Below, piece after piece: positions 31,390 to 40,341 of a stretch of 64,000 nt of DNA. The notes beneath the pieces were generated by a model. The model ran no database searches. It saw nothing but the letters and a program-made list of their open reading frames with translations, and was not told the origin of the DNA. The position numbers and the translations under genes were made by a program. Positions within the stretch are counted from its first letter, which is position 1; the number at the start of each line of letters is the position of its first letter. Origin of the DNA: Azonexus hydrophilus DSM 23864 (GTDB taxonomy: Bacteria > Pseudomonadota > Gammaproteobacteria > Burkholderiales > Rhodocyclaceae); assembly GCF_000429605.1 (NCBI RefSeq), contig NZ_AUCE01000011.1, forward strand, positions 62,001 through 126,000. The letters are read 5' to 3'.

Positions 31390-31418
31390 AAGTTACTGGA
31401 AACACAGGCAAAATGCAA
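31390..31418 (-). promoter_or_regulatory. Probable thiC promoter
   Basis: On the minus strand TTGCAT (31418-31413) and TAACTT (31395-31390) are spaced by 17 bp, and the expected start of transcription falls just before the 5' end of the TPP aptamer. The -10 is weak. Confidence 0.4.
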
Positions 31419-31508
31419 GAAATGCGCAGCACGCCTCAAGATTTCCAGAATTCGGTCGAAATAAGTTCGACAAGTGCCCGTATTTCAAGAAAAACAGAAG
31501 GAAAAAGC

Positions 31509-32981
31509 ATGCGCCTGATGACCATTGCCATCGCCCTGGCCACCCTGCCCTGGGTCGCTACGGCTGCGCCGAGCTGGCAGAACATTTCTGCCGAATCCGG
31601 TCGCCGCATCGAACTCGACCGCAGCACGCTGAAGCGTACCGGCAATGTCGTCGAGGCACAGAGCCGGGTCACGCTCGACCGCGAGCTGATCGACAACCGC
31701 ACCGGCACGCCCTACAAGATCATCGAGGCGATCACCCGCTACGACTGCTCGACCCGCAGCGCCCGAACCATCAAGCGCATCTATCGCCAGACCGACAAGG
31801 ACACCATCCGCGAGGAAGACATTGCCGGCGCCGAACTGCCGGTACGCAGCGGCACCCTGGACGACCGGGTGCTGCGCGAGGTCTGCCGCCCGCCCAAGGA
31901 AGGCGCCGCCGAACTCGCCGAGAAGGCCAATGAAGCCGCCACCCAGTTGCAGCAAGCCAACGAGGCCCTGCTCAAGAAGGAACTGGCCAAGACTGAAAAG
32001 CCGCCAGCGGTGAAAACAGCAGAAACATCGAGTAGCGCCCCCCTGCCGTCGATCCGCCCCAATCTCAAGGCGGCCATGGAAGGCAAGCCTGCCGCCGAGC
32101 AGCAAGCGCCGGCGCCAGTGGAAGCCCCGCCGCCCGCCGCCAGCAAGGCGCCGCCCACGATCAATGTGCCCAGCGGCACCACTCAGGTGGTGCGCAACAA
32201 CGCACCTGCACCACGCCCCACCCCCAGGCCCGCCGCCAAGGCCCCGGCCCCGGCTCAGGGTGGTTACATGCTTGAGCTGGTTCGCGCCGAGCCAGCGACC
32301 AAGCCACCGGTTAAATGGAGCTACGAAGGTGCTGGCGCCCCCGAGAACTGGGCCCGTATCGACCCCCGCAACGCGCTGTGCGCGAGTGGGCAACGTCAAT
32401 CGCCGATCGACATCCGCGATGGCATCAAGGTCGATCTCGAGCCGATCCGCTTCGATTACCGCGCGTCGACCTTCCGCATCGTGGACGACGGCCATTCGGT
32501 CAACGTCACCGTCGGCGACAGCAGTTTCTCGCTGACCGGCAAGACCTACGACCTTGAACAGATCGTCTTCCGCCGCCCCGGGGAAACTCGGGTCAACGGT
32601 CAGCGCTACGAGATGTCGGCGCAGTTGATGCACCGGGCTACGGACGGCAGCCAAGCCGTCGTCGAAATCCTCTTTGAGCGCGGTACCGAGCACCCGCAGA
32701 TCCAGACGCTGTGGAACCATCTGCCGCTGGAAAAGCAGGCGCCTGTCCAGCCGCCCAAGGCTGTGCTGGAACCCGCCCGCCTGCTGCCGGAATCGGGGCA
32801 TTACTACACCTTCATGGGCTCCCTGAGCACGCCGCCCTGCACCGAGGGCGTCCTGTGGATCGTGATGAAGCAGCCGATCCAGGTTTCCGACGATCAGGTC
32901 CGCATCTTCAGCCGCCTGTACCGTAACAACGCGCGCCCGGTTCAGGCCACCGGCGACCGCCTGATCAAGGAAAGTCGCTGA
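31509..32981 (+). CDS. Exported protein with a C-terminal alpha-carbonic-anhydrase fold lacking the zinc ligands
   Basis: A 490-residue protein. Signal peptide: residues 1-20 (MRLMTIAIALATLPWVATAA). Residues 20-110 resemble the surface-adhesin-E type domain (WQNISAESGRRIELDRSTL). A helical stretch and a Pro/Ala-rich linker follow to about 265. Residues 268-490 match alpha-carbonic anhydrases: PENWARIDP, GQRQSPIDI, DDGHSVNVTV, YTFMGSLSTPPCTEGVLWIV. However, the zinc site expected as QFHFH and ELHLVH reads QIVFRRP and SAQLMH, so all three ligand histidines appear to be Val, Arg and Gln. It is probably not a carbonic anhydrase but a binding or structural domain. The ATG at 31509 has AAGGA upstream. 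It is divergent from thiC. Confidence 0.82.
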   Translation: MRLMTIAIALATLPWVATAAPSWQNISAESGRRIELDRSTLKRTGNVVEAQSRVTLDRELIDNRTGTPYKIIEAITRYDCSTRSARTIKRIYRQTDKDTIREEDIAGAELPVRSGTLDDRVLREVCRPPKEGAAELAEKANEAATQLQQANEALLKKELAKTEKPPAVKTAETSSSAPLPSIRPNLKAAMEGKPAAEQQAPAPVEAPPPAASKAPPTINVPSGTTQVVRNNAPAPRPTPRPAAKAPAPAQGGYMLELVRAEPATKPPVKWSYEGAGAPENWARIDPRNALCASGQRQSPIDIRDGIKVDLEPIRFDYRASTFRIVDDGHSVNVTVGDSSFSLTGKTYDLEQIVFRRPGETRVNGQRYEMSAQLMHRATDGSQAVVEILFERGTEHPQIQTLWNHLPLEKQAPVQPPKAVLEPARLLPESGHYYTFMGSLSTPPCTEGVLWIVMKQPIQVSDDQVRIFSRLYRNNARPVQATGDRLIKESR

Positions 32982-33014
32982 CACGGCAGGTACGGCGCGC
33001 ATCCGCGGCTCGGG

Positions 33015-33020
33015 TATAAT
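33015..33020 (+). promoter_or_regulatory. -10 element of the pcm operon
   Basis: TATAAT lies 60 bases before the pcm ATG and immediately upstream of the palindrome at 33041-33060. No convincing -35 is seen, which could mean activator dependence. Confidence 0.5.
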
Positions 33021-33040
33021 CGGCTTTTGTCCGAACCAAA

Positions 33041-33060
33041 ATATTAGCTCATGCTAATAT
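33041..33060. promoter_or_regulatory. AT-rich palindrome, candidate operator of pcm-rhodanese-tolC
   Basis: ATATTAGC (33041-33048) and GCTAATAT (33053-33060) are exact inverted repeats around TCAT. It begins 21 bases after the TATAAT, a position where a bound repressor would block transcription, and ends 19 bases before the pcm ATG. It is strikingly AT-rich for this genome. Dimeric ArsR- or MarR-type repressors use sites of this form, but the protein is not identifiable from the window. Confidence 0.55.
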
Positions 33061-33079
33061 GACGCCTGCGGAGATTTTC

Positions 33080-33733
33080 ATGAACATCGAACAAGCGCGC
33101 TTCAACATGATCGAACAACAGATCCGGCCCTGGGAGGTTCTCGACCCCCAGGTGCTCGATCTGCTTTTCGTCGTCAAGCGCGAGGATTTCGTACCCGCCG
33201 CCTACCGCAACCTGGCATTTGCCGACCTGGAAATTCCGCTGGCTGACGGTCAGGTGATGCTGGCCCCGCGCGTGGAAGCCCGCCTGCTGCAGGAACTGGG
33301 CGTACGCAAGGGCGACAAGGTGCTGGAAATCGGCACCGGCAGCGGTTACATGGCCGCACTTCTGGCAGCCCGTGCCGAACACGTGGTCAGCCTGGAAATC
33401 CGCCCGGAAATCGCTGCCACCGCCCGCGAAAACCTCCAGCGCGCCGGCATCGACAACCTCAACGTCGAATGCGCCGACGGCATTGCCGGCTGGCCGCAAC
33501 GCGCGCCGTTCGACGTGATCGTGTTTTCCGGCTCGGTGGCACAGATTCCGCCCGCCGTGCTAAAGCAACTGCGCGTCGGTGGCCGTCTGGCCGCAGTCGT
33601 CGGCGAGGCCCCGGTCATGGAAGCCCAATTGATCACCTGCATCGCCGATGGCGTATTCAATACCATCAACCTGTTCGAAACCGTGGTTCCGGCACTCGAT
33701 GGCGGTCAGCCCAAGCAGGAATTCAGCCTCTGA
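33080..33733 (+). CDS. pcm: Protein-L-isoaspartate O-methyltransferase family protein
   Basis: A 217-residue SAM-dependent methyltransferase. It has the family N-terminus ARFNMIEQQIRPWEVLD, the SAM motif VLEIGTGSGYMAALLA near residue 80, and GRLAAVVGEAPVMEAQL. Pcm enzymes repair isoaspartyl residues, though this subgroup, usually encoded before tolC, may do something else: the conserved substrate-loop motif of E. coli Pcm is not evident. The ATG at 33080 has GGAG seven bases upstream. It overlaps the rhodanese gene by one base (TGATG). Confidence 0.83.
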   Translation: MNIEQARFNMIEQQIRPWEVLDPQVLDLLFVVKREDFVPAAYRNLAFADLEIPLADGQVMLAPRVEARLLQELGVRKGDKVLEIGTGSGYMAALLAARAEHVVSLEIRPEIAATARENLQRAGIDNLNVECADGIAGWPQRAPFDVIVFSGSVAQIPPAVLKQLRVGGRLAAVVGEAPVMEAQLITCIADGVFNTINLFETVVPALDGGQPKQEFSL

Positions 33734-34056
33734 TGCAGCAGATACGGGCAAAGCAACTGGCGGAGTGGCTGGCCGACGAGCAGCGGCCGCCGCCCCTGTT
33801 GCTCGATGTCCGTGAGCCGTGGGAAGTCGCGCTCTGCCGGATCGATGGCAGCGAGCACATGCCGATGCACCTGGTCCCGGTCCGCTGCGAGGAACTTGAC
33901 CCCGATCGCGACATCGTCGTCATCTGCCACCATGGCGGGCGCAGCATGCAAGTCGCCATGTTTCTCGAACGCAAAGGCTGCGCATCGGTCTTCAATCTAC
34001 TTGGCGGCGTCGAAGCCTGGGCCTGCGAAGTCGATACCCGCATGAGCCGCTATTGA
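33733..34056 (+). CDS. Rhodanese-like sulfurtransferase
   Basis: A 107-residue single rhodanese domain with LLLDVREPWEVALCRIDGSEHMP and the catalytic loop CHHGGRSMQVA, in which the Cys would carry persulfide. It transfers sulfane sulfur to thiophilic acceptors; the physiological acceptor is unknown. The ATG overlaps the pcm stop by one base (TGATG) and tolC follows after eight bases, so all three are probably one operon. Confidence 0.88.
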   Translation: MQQIRAKQLAEWLADEQRPPPLLLDVREPWEVALCRIDGSEHMPMHLVPVRCEELDPDRDIVVICHHGGRSMQVAMFLERKGCASVFNLLGGVEAWACEVDTRMSRY

Positions 34057-34064
34057 GGAATCGC

Positions 34065-35381
34065 ATGAAAAAGATTGCCTGGCTGCTAGCCTTCCCGTTG
34101 TTTGCCTCGCCGCTGTCCGCCGCCGACCTGATGCAGGCCTATCAGGAAGCCCGCGACAACGATCCCGTTTTCGCTGCTGCCCGCGCCACCGTGGAAGCCG
34201 GCCGCGAAAAGGCTCCGCAAGGACGTGCCGGACTGTTACCCAGCCTGTCACTGTCGGGCAACACGGTATGGAACGACAGCGAAGTCGAACCGCAGGGCGG
34301 GACCCGGGTCAAGAACCAGTACAACACCAACGGCTATCAGCTGACCCTGTCGCAACCCTTGTTCCGCTGGCAGAACTGGGTCGCCTACGACCAGGCCAAA
34401 CTGCAGGTAGCCCAGGCTGAAGCCAATTTTGTCCAGGCCCGCCAGGATCTGATCCTGCGCGTCGCCCAGGCCTATTTCGACGTGCTCTACGCCAGCGAAA
34501 ACCTGAGCGCCGTCCGCGCCAACAAGGAAGCCACGGCACAACAATTGGAACTGGCCAAAAAAACCTTCGAGGTCGGCACGGCAACGATCACCGATACGCA
34601 TGAAGCGCAGGCGCGTTTCGACTTGGTCACGGCGCAGGAGATCGCCGCCGAAAGCGAACTCGAAATCCGCCGCCAGAGCCTGCAGATCCTGCTCGGCCGC
34701 ATGCCGGAAAACCTCGCCGCGCCGCGCAAGGACGCCGTGCTGAATCCGCCGGAGCCGAACCGGCTGCAGGACTGGATCAGTGCTGCGGAAAAGGATGCGC
34801 TGCCAGTGCAGATCCAGCTCGCCCAGGCCGAAATCGCCGCCCGCGAGGTGGACAAGCAACGCGCCGGCCACTATCCGACCGTCGATATCGTCGCCAACCG
34901 TGGCAAGGCCAAGACCTTCAACAATACGGCCATCGACTCCGAATACAGCAATATCGGCCTGCAACTGAACATCCCCCTGTTCCAGGGCGGGCTGACCACC
35001 TCCCGCCAGCGCGAAGCCGGGGCCAACCGCGAAGCCGCCCGTGCCGGACTGGAATCCGCGCGCCGCAACGCAACACTGGCCGCCCGTCAGTATTACCTCG
35101 GCGTGACCAACGGCCTGGCCCAGGTCAATGCCCTCAAGGCCGCGCTGATCTCGTCGCAGTCGGCCCTGGAATCGAACAAGCTGGGCTACGAAGTCGGCGT
35201 GCGCATCAACATCGACGTGCTCAATGCCGAGAACCAGCTCTACGTCACCCGTCGCGACCTGGCCAAGGCCACCTTCGACACGCTGATGGCGCAACTGCGG
35301 CTGAAGGCCGCTGTCGGCGCGCTGGGCGAGGACGACCTGGCCCGGATCAACAGCCTGCTTGAGCCGCGCAGCGTTCAATAA
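34065..35381 (+). CDS. tolC: TolC-family outer-membrane efflux channel
   Basis: A 438-residue protein with a signal peptide (MKKIAWLLAFPLFASPLSA) and the two-fold repeated TolC architecture of long periplasmic helices and short barrel strands (LMQAYQEARDNDPVF, QNWVAYDQAKLQV, LGYEVGVRINIDVLNAENQLY). TolC forms the trimeric exit duct for type I secretion and RND-type pumps. The ATG at 34065 has GAGGA five bases upstream. Its last 35 bases overlap the end of waaA on the opposite strand. Confidence 0.93.
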   Translation: MKKIAWLLAFPLFASPLSAADLMQAYQEARDNDPVFAAARATVEAGREKAPQGRAGLLPSLSLSGNTVWNDSEVEPQGGTRVKNQYNTNGYQLTLSQPLFRWQNWVAYDQAKLQVAQAEANFVQARQDLILRVAQAYFDVLYASENLSAVRANKEATAQQLELAKKTFEVGTATITDTHEAQARFDLVTAQEIAAESELEIRRQSLQILLGRMPENLAAPRKDAVLNPPEPNRLQDWISAAEKDALPVQIQLAQAEIAAREVDKQRAGHYPTVDIVANRGKAKTFNNTAIDSEYSNIGLQLNIPLFQGGLTTSRQREAGANREAARAGLESARRNATLAARQYYLGVTNGLAQVNALKAALISSQSALESNKLGYEVGVRINIDVLNAENQLYVTRRDLAKATFDTLMAQLRLKAAVGALGEDDLARINSLLEPRSVQ

Positions 35382-36612
35382 GACGCAAGGTACGCGCCGT
35401 CGCGCCCCGGTGGGCGGCAGCGAACTCAGCGCAGGCCTGGCGCATGGCAGCGAGTTGCCGGGCATCCTGTAACAGATACTGAACCTGGTCGACGAGGGCT
35501 GGCGCATCGGCGACCCGCCGGGCCGCACCGGCGGCGATGGCATCCTCGGTCGCACTCAGGAAATTGAAGGTGTGCGGACCCACCAGCACCGGACAGCCAC
35601 ACGCCGCCGACTCGATCAGGTTCTGCCCGCCCAGTGGCAACAGGCTGCCGCCAATGAACGCGACATCGGCCAGCGTGTAATAAGCTGCCATCTCGCCCAT
35701 GCTGTCGCCGAGCCAGACCCGGGTATCCGCCGTCGGCAACCCCTCGCTGCGCCGCCGGCTGGCGATGCCACGCGCAGCCAGCAGACCGGCCACTTCATCG
35801 AAGCGCTGCGGGTGGCGCGGCACCAGGACGAGCAAGGCATCGCCCGGCGCACTGCGCCAAGCATCGAGCAGCAGGGCTTCTTCGCCCTCACGGGTGCTGG
35901 CGGCCAGCCAGACTGCCCGTCCAGCCAGCGCCTGACGCCAGCTTTCGCCCAACTGGCGACGCTCGGCGGCCGGCTCGACATCGAATTTCAGGTTGCCGCA
36001 CACCTCGACCGACGGTGCCCCCAGGGCCGCCAGCCGCCCGGCATCGGCAGCCGTCTGGGCGGCAACTGCGGACAAGCGGGCGAAAGCCGGCCGGGTCAGT
36101 GCCGCAAAGCGCCCATAACCCCTGGCCGAACGCGCCGACAGGCGGGCATTGACCAGCGCCACCGGCAGCTTGCGCCGGGCACAGGCTGCCAGCAGATTGG
36201 GCCAGATCTCGGTTTCCATGAGCACGCCGAAATTCGGTGAGAAATGATCGAGAAAACGCCCGACAGCGTCCGGCAGATCGTAGGGCAGATAGGCCTGGAT
36301 CACCCGCTCGCCATACACCTCGGCACCGGCGGCGCGACCGGTCGGGGTCATGCCGGTCAGCAGGATGCGGGCGTCCGGCCAACGCGCCTGCAGCGCCTCG
36401 ATCAAGGGCTGGGCGGCACGCGTTTCGCCGACCGAGACCGCATGCACCCAGATCAGCGGGCCGTGCCGGGCAACTGGCGGCCGACCATGGATGCCGAAGC
36501 GTTCGCCGACATGCGCCCGGTAAGCCGGCTGTTTCCGCCCGCGCAGGAACAATCGCAGCAGGATCGCCGGCAGCAGCAGGTAGAGCAGCAGCGCGTAGAC
36601 GAAACGGGCCAT
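35347..36612 (-). CDS. waaA: 3-deoxy-D-manno-octulosonic acid (Kdo) transferase
   Basis: A 421-residue inner-membrane glycosyltransferase (GT30) that adds Kdo to lipid A. It has an N-terminal membrane anchor (FVYALLLYLLLPAILLRLFL), the catalytic Glu region IWVHAVSVGETRAA, LMETEIWPNL, and the donor-site GGSLLPLGGQNLIE near residue 315. The start overlaps the waaC stop by one base (TGATG). The 3' end overlaps convergent tolC by 35 bases. Confidence 0.94.
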   Translation of the reverse strand: MARFVYALLLYLLLPAILLRLFLRGRKQPAYRAHVGERFGIHGRPPVARHGPLIWVHAVSVGETRAAQPLIEALQARWPDARILLTGMTPTGRAAGAEVYGERVIQAYLPYDLPDAVGRFLDHFSPNFGVLMETEIWPNLLAACARRKLPVALVNARLSARSARGYGRFAALTRPAFARLSAVAAQTAADAGRLAALGAPSVEVCGNLKFDVEPAAERRQLGESWRQALAGRAVWLAASTREGEEALLLDAWRSAPGDALLVLVPRHPQRFDEVAGLLAARGIASRRRSEGLPTADTRVWLGDSMGEMAAYYTLADVAFIGGSLLPLGGQNLIESAACGCPVLVGPHTFNFLSATEDAIAAGAARRVADAPALVDQVQYLLQDARQLAAMRQACAEFAAAHRGATARTLRLIERCAAQAGC

Positions 36613-37565
36613 CAGCCGGGAACCGCCATCAATTCTGCCAGCACCGCTGCGACCGCCGGACATTGCCCCTTACCGCCGAGATTGCGATGGAAACCGGCAC
36701 CGTAAACGCCGGTCAGTCCCGGCTCGGTCGCCGTATAGAGGGCAATGGTCGGGGTTTTCAGGGCAACGGCGAGATGCGTCAGGCCGGTATCGACGCCGAC
36801 CACCGCCCGCGCGCCGGCGAGCAGGGTAGCCAGGGCATCGATGCGCAGCGGCGGTGCCGCCAGCGCACCGGGGATGGCGGCGGCAAGACGCGCGGCACGG
36901 GCACGCTCCTGCGGATTGCCTGCCGGCAGCACGACCCCCAGACCCTGCGCGCGCAACGCCTGCCCCAGCGCAATCCAGTGCGCCTCCGGCCACAGCTTGT
37001 CGTCGCGGCTGGTGGCGCTGAGCAGGACGGCATACGGCCCTGCCGGCAGCCAGTCGAGGGCGATGGCCGGCGCCTGGATGCCGTAATCGACCGCATCGGC
37101 AACGGGATAATCGAGCGCCGCCGCTGCCAGCATGCGGTTGCGCACGACGGCGTGCAAGTCGCGCGCAACCCCGAAATGCCGGTCGTAGAAACGGGCGGCC
37201 AGCGGCTCCCTGGCCGACTCGCTGTCGTAACCGGCCAACGGTCCGTTGGCCCGGGATGCGAGCAGGGCGCTCTTGAACAACCCTTGAGTATCGAGCACCA
37301 GGTCGTAGTCGACCTCGCGCATGCGCTGCCGGAATTCGCCGATTTCCCGCCAGGTCTCGGCCTTGAGCAAGGCCTTGCGCCAGCGCCGGACCGCCACCGG
37401 AATGATCCGGCCGACCGCCGGATGCAGGCGCGGCACGGCGGCAAAACTCTCCTCGACGCACCAGTCAAGCTTCGCCTGCGGGAATTGACGGTGGATGTCG
37501 GTCGCCACCGGCAGGTTATGTATGACGTCGCCGAGCGAAGAGGTTTTGACCAGCAGGATGCGCAT
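36612..37565 (-). CDS. waaC: Lipopolysaccharide heptosyltransferase I
   Basis: A 317-residue GT9 enzyme that adds the first heptose to Kdo in the LPS inner core. It begins MRILLVKTSSLGDVIHNLP, contains DLVLDTQGLFKSAL, and has the heptose-binding AVVGVDTGLTHLAVAL near residue 245. ATG 37565 gives the usual N-terminus; an ATG three codons upstream (37574) is also possible. It is co-transcribed with waaA. Confidence 0.94.
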   Translation of the reverse strand: MRILLVKTSSLGDVIHNLPVATDIHRQFPQAKLDWCVEESFAAVPRLHPAVGRIIPVAVRRWRKALLKAETWREIGEFRQRMREVDYDLVLDTQGLFKSALLASRANGPLAGYDSESAREPLAARFYDRHFGVARDLHAVVRNRMLAAAALDYPVADAVDYGIQAPAIALDWLPAGPYAVLLSATSRDDKLWPEAHWIALGQALRAQGLGVVLPAGNPQERARAARLAAAIPGALAAPPLRIDALATLLAGARAVVGVDTGLTHLAVALKTPTIALYTATEPGLTGVYGAGFHRNLGGKGQCPAVAAVLAELMAVPG

Positions 37566-37595
37566 CGGCAGCATGAACTCGAAATCGAAGGCAGG

Positions 37596-37601
37596 ATTAT
37601 A
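37596..37601 (-). promoter_or_regulatory. -10 element upstream of waaC
   Basis: The minus strand reads TATAAT 22-31 bases before the possible waaC starts. No clear -35 is visible. It lies in the 121-bp divergent gap between waaC and glmS, which also holds a 7-bp inverted repeat (CCTTGCC 37616-37622, GGCAAGG 37632-37638). Confidence 0.4.
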
Positions 37602-37651
37602 GATCGCAACGCCAGCCTTGCCTTTCCGGACGGCAAGGAGAAGGCTTGCGT

Positions 37652-37657
37652 TAAAAT
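37652..37657 (+). promoter_or_regulatory. -10-like element upstream of glmS
   Basis: TAAAAT, 30 bases before the glmS ATG and inside an AT-rich run that stands out from the surroundings. No -35 match was found at standard spacing. Confidence 0.3.
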
Positions 37658-37686
37658 ATGCGCTTCAGGTCAAGAAACCATCAACC

Positions 37687-39510
37687 ATGTGTGGCATCGT
37701 CGCGGCAGCCGCCGACAAGAACATCGTTCCCATCCTCGTCGAGGGGCTGAAAAAACTCGAATACCGCGGCTACGACTCGGCCGGCCTGGCCGTCATCGGC
37801 GCCGACCGGATCGAGCGGGTGCGTTCGGTCGGGCGCGTTGCCGAACTGGAAAGCGCCTCGGCCGATACCGCATCGCCGACCGGCATTGCCCATACCCGCT
37901 GGGCGACCCACGGCGTGCCCTCGGAACGCAACGCCCACCCGCATGTTTCCGGCAGCATCGCCGTCGTCCATAACGGCATCATCGAGAATTACGAAAGCCT
38001 GCGCAGCGAACTGACGGCGCAAGGCTACGTGTTCACTTCGGATACCGATACCGAGACCATCGCCCACCTGGTCGACCAACTGCTCAAGAGCGACCGCGAC
38101 CTGTTCCGCGCGGTACAGGCCGCCTGCAGGAGACTGGTCGGCGCCTACGCCATCGCCGTCATTGACCATAGTCAGCCCGGCCGCGTCATCGTCTCCCGCG
38201 AAGGCTCGCCGCTCCTGCTCGGCCTCGGCGACGACGGCAACTACGCGGCATCCGACGCCTCGGCACTGCTCCAGGTCACCCGCAAGATGGTCTATCTGGA
38301 AAACGGCGACATCGCCGAACTGAGCCGCGACGGCGTCCGCATCGAGCGCCTTGACGGCACCCCGGTCGAGCGCCCGGTGCATGTTTCCGAACTTTCCGCC
38401 GCAGCCGTCGAACTCGGCAACTTCCGCCACTACATGCAGAAGGAAATCTTCGAGCAACCGGAAGCGCTGGCCAACACCCTGGAAATCGTCGGTGGCAGCA
38501 AAACCATACAACCCGGCATTTTCGGCGCCGAAGCCGCCACTTTATTGAACGATGTCGACCACATTCTGATTCTTGCCTGCGGCACCAGCGCCCATTCCGG
38601 GATGACCGCCCGCTACTGGCTGGAAGCGGTCGCCGGCGTTCCCTGTACCGTCGAAATCGCCAGCGAATACCGTTATCGCACCTCCGTGCCCAATCCGCGG
38701 CAACTGATCGTCGCCATCTCGCAATCCGGCGAGACCGCCGACACGCTGGCCGCACTGCGCCACGCCAAGTCGCTCGGCCAGACCAAAACCCTGGCCATCT
38801 GCAACGTACCGGAATCGGCCATCGTCCGCGAATCGGCGCTGCGTTTCATTACCCGCGCCGGCCCGGAAATCGGCGTCGCCTCGACCAAGGCCTTCACCAC
38901 CCAGCTGGCGGCACTGTTCCTGCTCACCCTGGTGGTCGCCAAGGTGCGCGGCCAGCTCGGCGCCGATCAGGAAAGCGCCTATATCGACCAGTTGCGCCAC
39001 CTGCCGGTCGCAGTCAATAAAGTGCTGACGCTGGAGGATGAGATCACCGTCTGGGCCCGCCGGTTTGCCGACAAGCAGCACGCACTCTTCCTCGGACGCG
39101 GCCGCCACTACCCGATCGCCCTCGAAGGTGCACTGAAACTCAAGGAAATTTCCTACATCCACGCCGAAGCCTACCCGGCTGGAGAACTCAAGCATGGCCC
39201 GCTGGCGCTGGTCGATGCCAACATGCCGGTGATTTCGGTAGCGCCGGCCGACGACCTGCTGGAAAAGCTCAAGTCCAACCTGCAGGAAGTCCGCGCCCGT
39301 GGCGGCGAACTCTATGTGTTTGCCGACGCCGACTCGGAAATCCCCGAGTCGGAAGGCGTGCACATGCTGCGCCTGCCGGAACATTACGGCCTGCTGTCGC
39401 CCATCCTGCACGTCATTCCGCTGCAACTGCTGTCCTACCACGCGGCTCTGGTCAAGGGAACGGATGTGGACAAACCGCGCAACCTGGCCAAATCGGTGAC
39501 GGTGGAGTAA
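37687..39510 (+). CDS. glmS: Glucosamine-6-phosphate synthase (glutamine-hydrolysing)
   Basis: A 607-residue enzyme making glucosamine-6-phosphate from fructose-6-phosphate and glutamine, the entry to UDP-GlcNAc. The start MCGIVAAA exposes the catalytic Cys after Met removal, which fixes the ATG at 37687. The N-terminal glutaminase domain ([18 protein letters not shown]) is followed by two SIS sugar domains ([28 protein letters not shown]) and the closing LAKSVTVE. No glmS ribozyme is seen, as expected outside Firmicutes. apaH begins on the next base after the stop. Confidence 0.96.
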   Translation: MCGIVAAAADKNIVPILVEGLKKLEYRGYDSAGLAVIGADRIERVRSVGRVAELESASADTASPTGIAHTRWATHGVPSERNAHPHVSGSIAVVHNGIIENYESLRSELTAQGYVFTSDTDTETIAHLVDQLLKSDRDLFRAVQAACRRLVGAYAIAVIDHSQPGRVIVSREGSPLLLGLGDDGNYAASDASALLQVTRKMVYLENGDIAELSRDGVRIERLDGTPVERPVHVSELSAAAVELGNFRHYMQKEIFEQPEALANTLEIVGGSKTIQPGIFGAEAATLLNDVDHILILACGTSAHSGMTARYWLEAVAGVPCTVEIASEYRYRTSVPNPRQLIVAISQSGETADTLAALRHAKSLGQTKTLAICNVPESAIVRESALRFITRAGPEIGVASTKAFTTQLAALFLLTLVVAKVRGQLGADQESAYIDQLRHLPVAVNKVLTLEDEITVWARRFADKQHALFLGRGRHYPIALEGALKLKEISYIHAEAYPAGELKHGPLALVDANMPVISVAPADDLLEKLKSNLQEVRARGGELYVFADADSEIPESEGVHMLRLPEHYGLLSPILHVIPLQLLSYHAALVKGTDVDKPRNLAKSVTVE

Positions 39511-40341
39511 ATGGCCACTTACGCCATCGGCGATATCCAGGGCTGTTTCGATTCGCTACAGAATCTGCTCGCAGCCTGCGCCTTCGACCCGACCAAGGAC
39601 CGCCTGTGGCTGGTCGGCGACCTGGTCAATCGCGGCCCGAAGTCGCTGGAAACCCTGCGTCTGATCAAGTCCTTCGGCGACTCGGCGATCACCGTCCTCG
39701 GCAATCACGATCTCTACCTGCTGATGGTCGCCGAGGGTGGCGCCAAGTTCCGGGGCAAGGACGACACCCTCGACGATGTGCTCAACGCGCCGGACCGCGA
39801 CGAATTGCTGGACTGGCTGCGCCGTCAGCCCCTGTGCCATGTCGAAGGCGATTACTGCCTGGTCCATGCCGGCCTGCTGCCGCAATGGTCGGCAAAATAC
39901 GCCCGCGAACTGGCCCGCGAAGTCGAAGCCAAACTGCAGGGCAAGGATTATCCGGAGTTTGTCCGCAATCTCTGGGGCAGCGAACCGGCCGCCTGGGACG
40001 ACGACCTGAAGGGCTGGGCGCGGCTGCGCGTGATCGTCAACGCGATGACCCGGATGCGCTTCTGCACCAAGAAAGGGCTGATGGAATTCAAGGTCAAGGG
40101 CAAGCTGGCCAATGCGCCGGCCGGCTATTTACCGTGGTTCGATGTGCCCGATCGCAAGAGCGCCGGCAGCATTCTCGTCACCGGCCATTGGTCGGCGCTG
40201 GGCCTGCGCATCACGCAGAATCAGCTGGCGCTTGATTCAGGCTGTCTGTGGGGCGGACACCTGACGGCAGTTCGCCTCGAAGACCGGCGGGTATTTCAGG
40301 TGGATTGTTCGCCAGCGGAAGTCCAGCCGCTAAAGCGATAG
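39511..40341 (+). CDS. apaH: Bis(5'-nucleosyl)-tetraphosphatase, symmetrical
   Basis: A 276-residue calcineurin-type phosphoesterase that cleaves Ap4A to two ADP and also removes nucleoside-tetraphosphate RNA caps. The metal motifs are GDIQGC, GDLVNRGP and GNHD, with VHAGLLP further on. The family C-terminus (LALDSGCLWGGHLTAVRLED) is intact and lies within the region shared with the opposite-strand plsC-like gene, which overlaps the last 131 bases. It directly abuts the glmS stop. Confidence 0.95.
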   Translation: MATYAIGDIQGCFDSLQNLLAACAFDPTKDRLWLVGDLVNRGPKSLETLRLIKSFGDSAITVLGNHDLYLLMVAEGGAKFRGKDDTLDDVLNAPDRDELLDWLRRQPLCHVEGDYCLVHAGLLPQWSAKYARELAREVEAKLQGKDYPEFVRNLWGSEPAAWDDDLKGWARLRVIVNAMTRMRFCTKKGLMEFKVKGKLANAPAGYLPWFDVPDRKSAGSILVTGHWSALGLRITQNQLALDSGCLWGGHLTAVRLEDRRVFQVDCSPAEVQPLKR

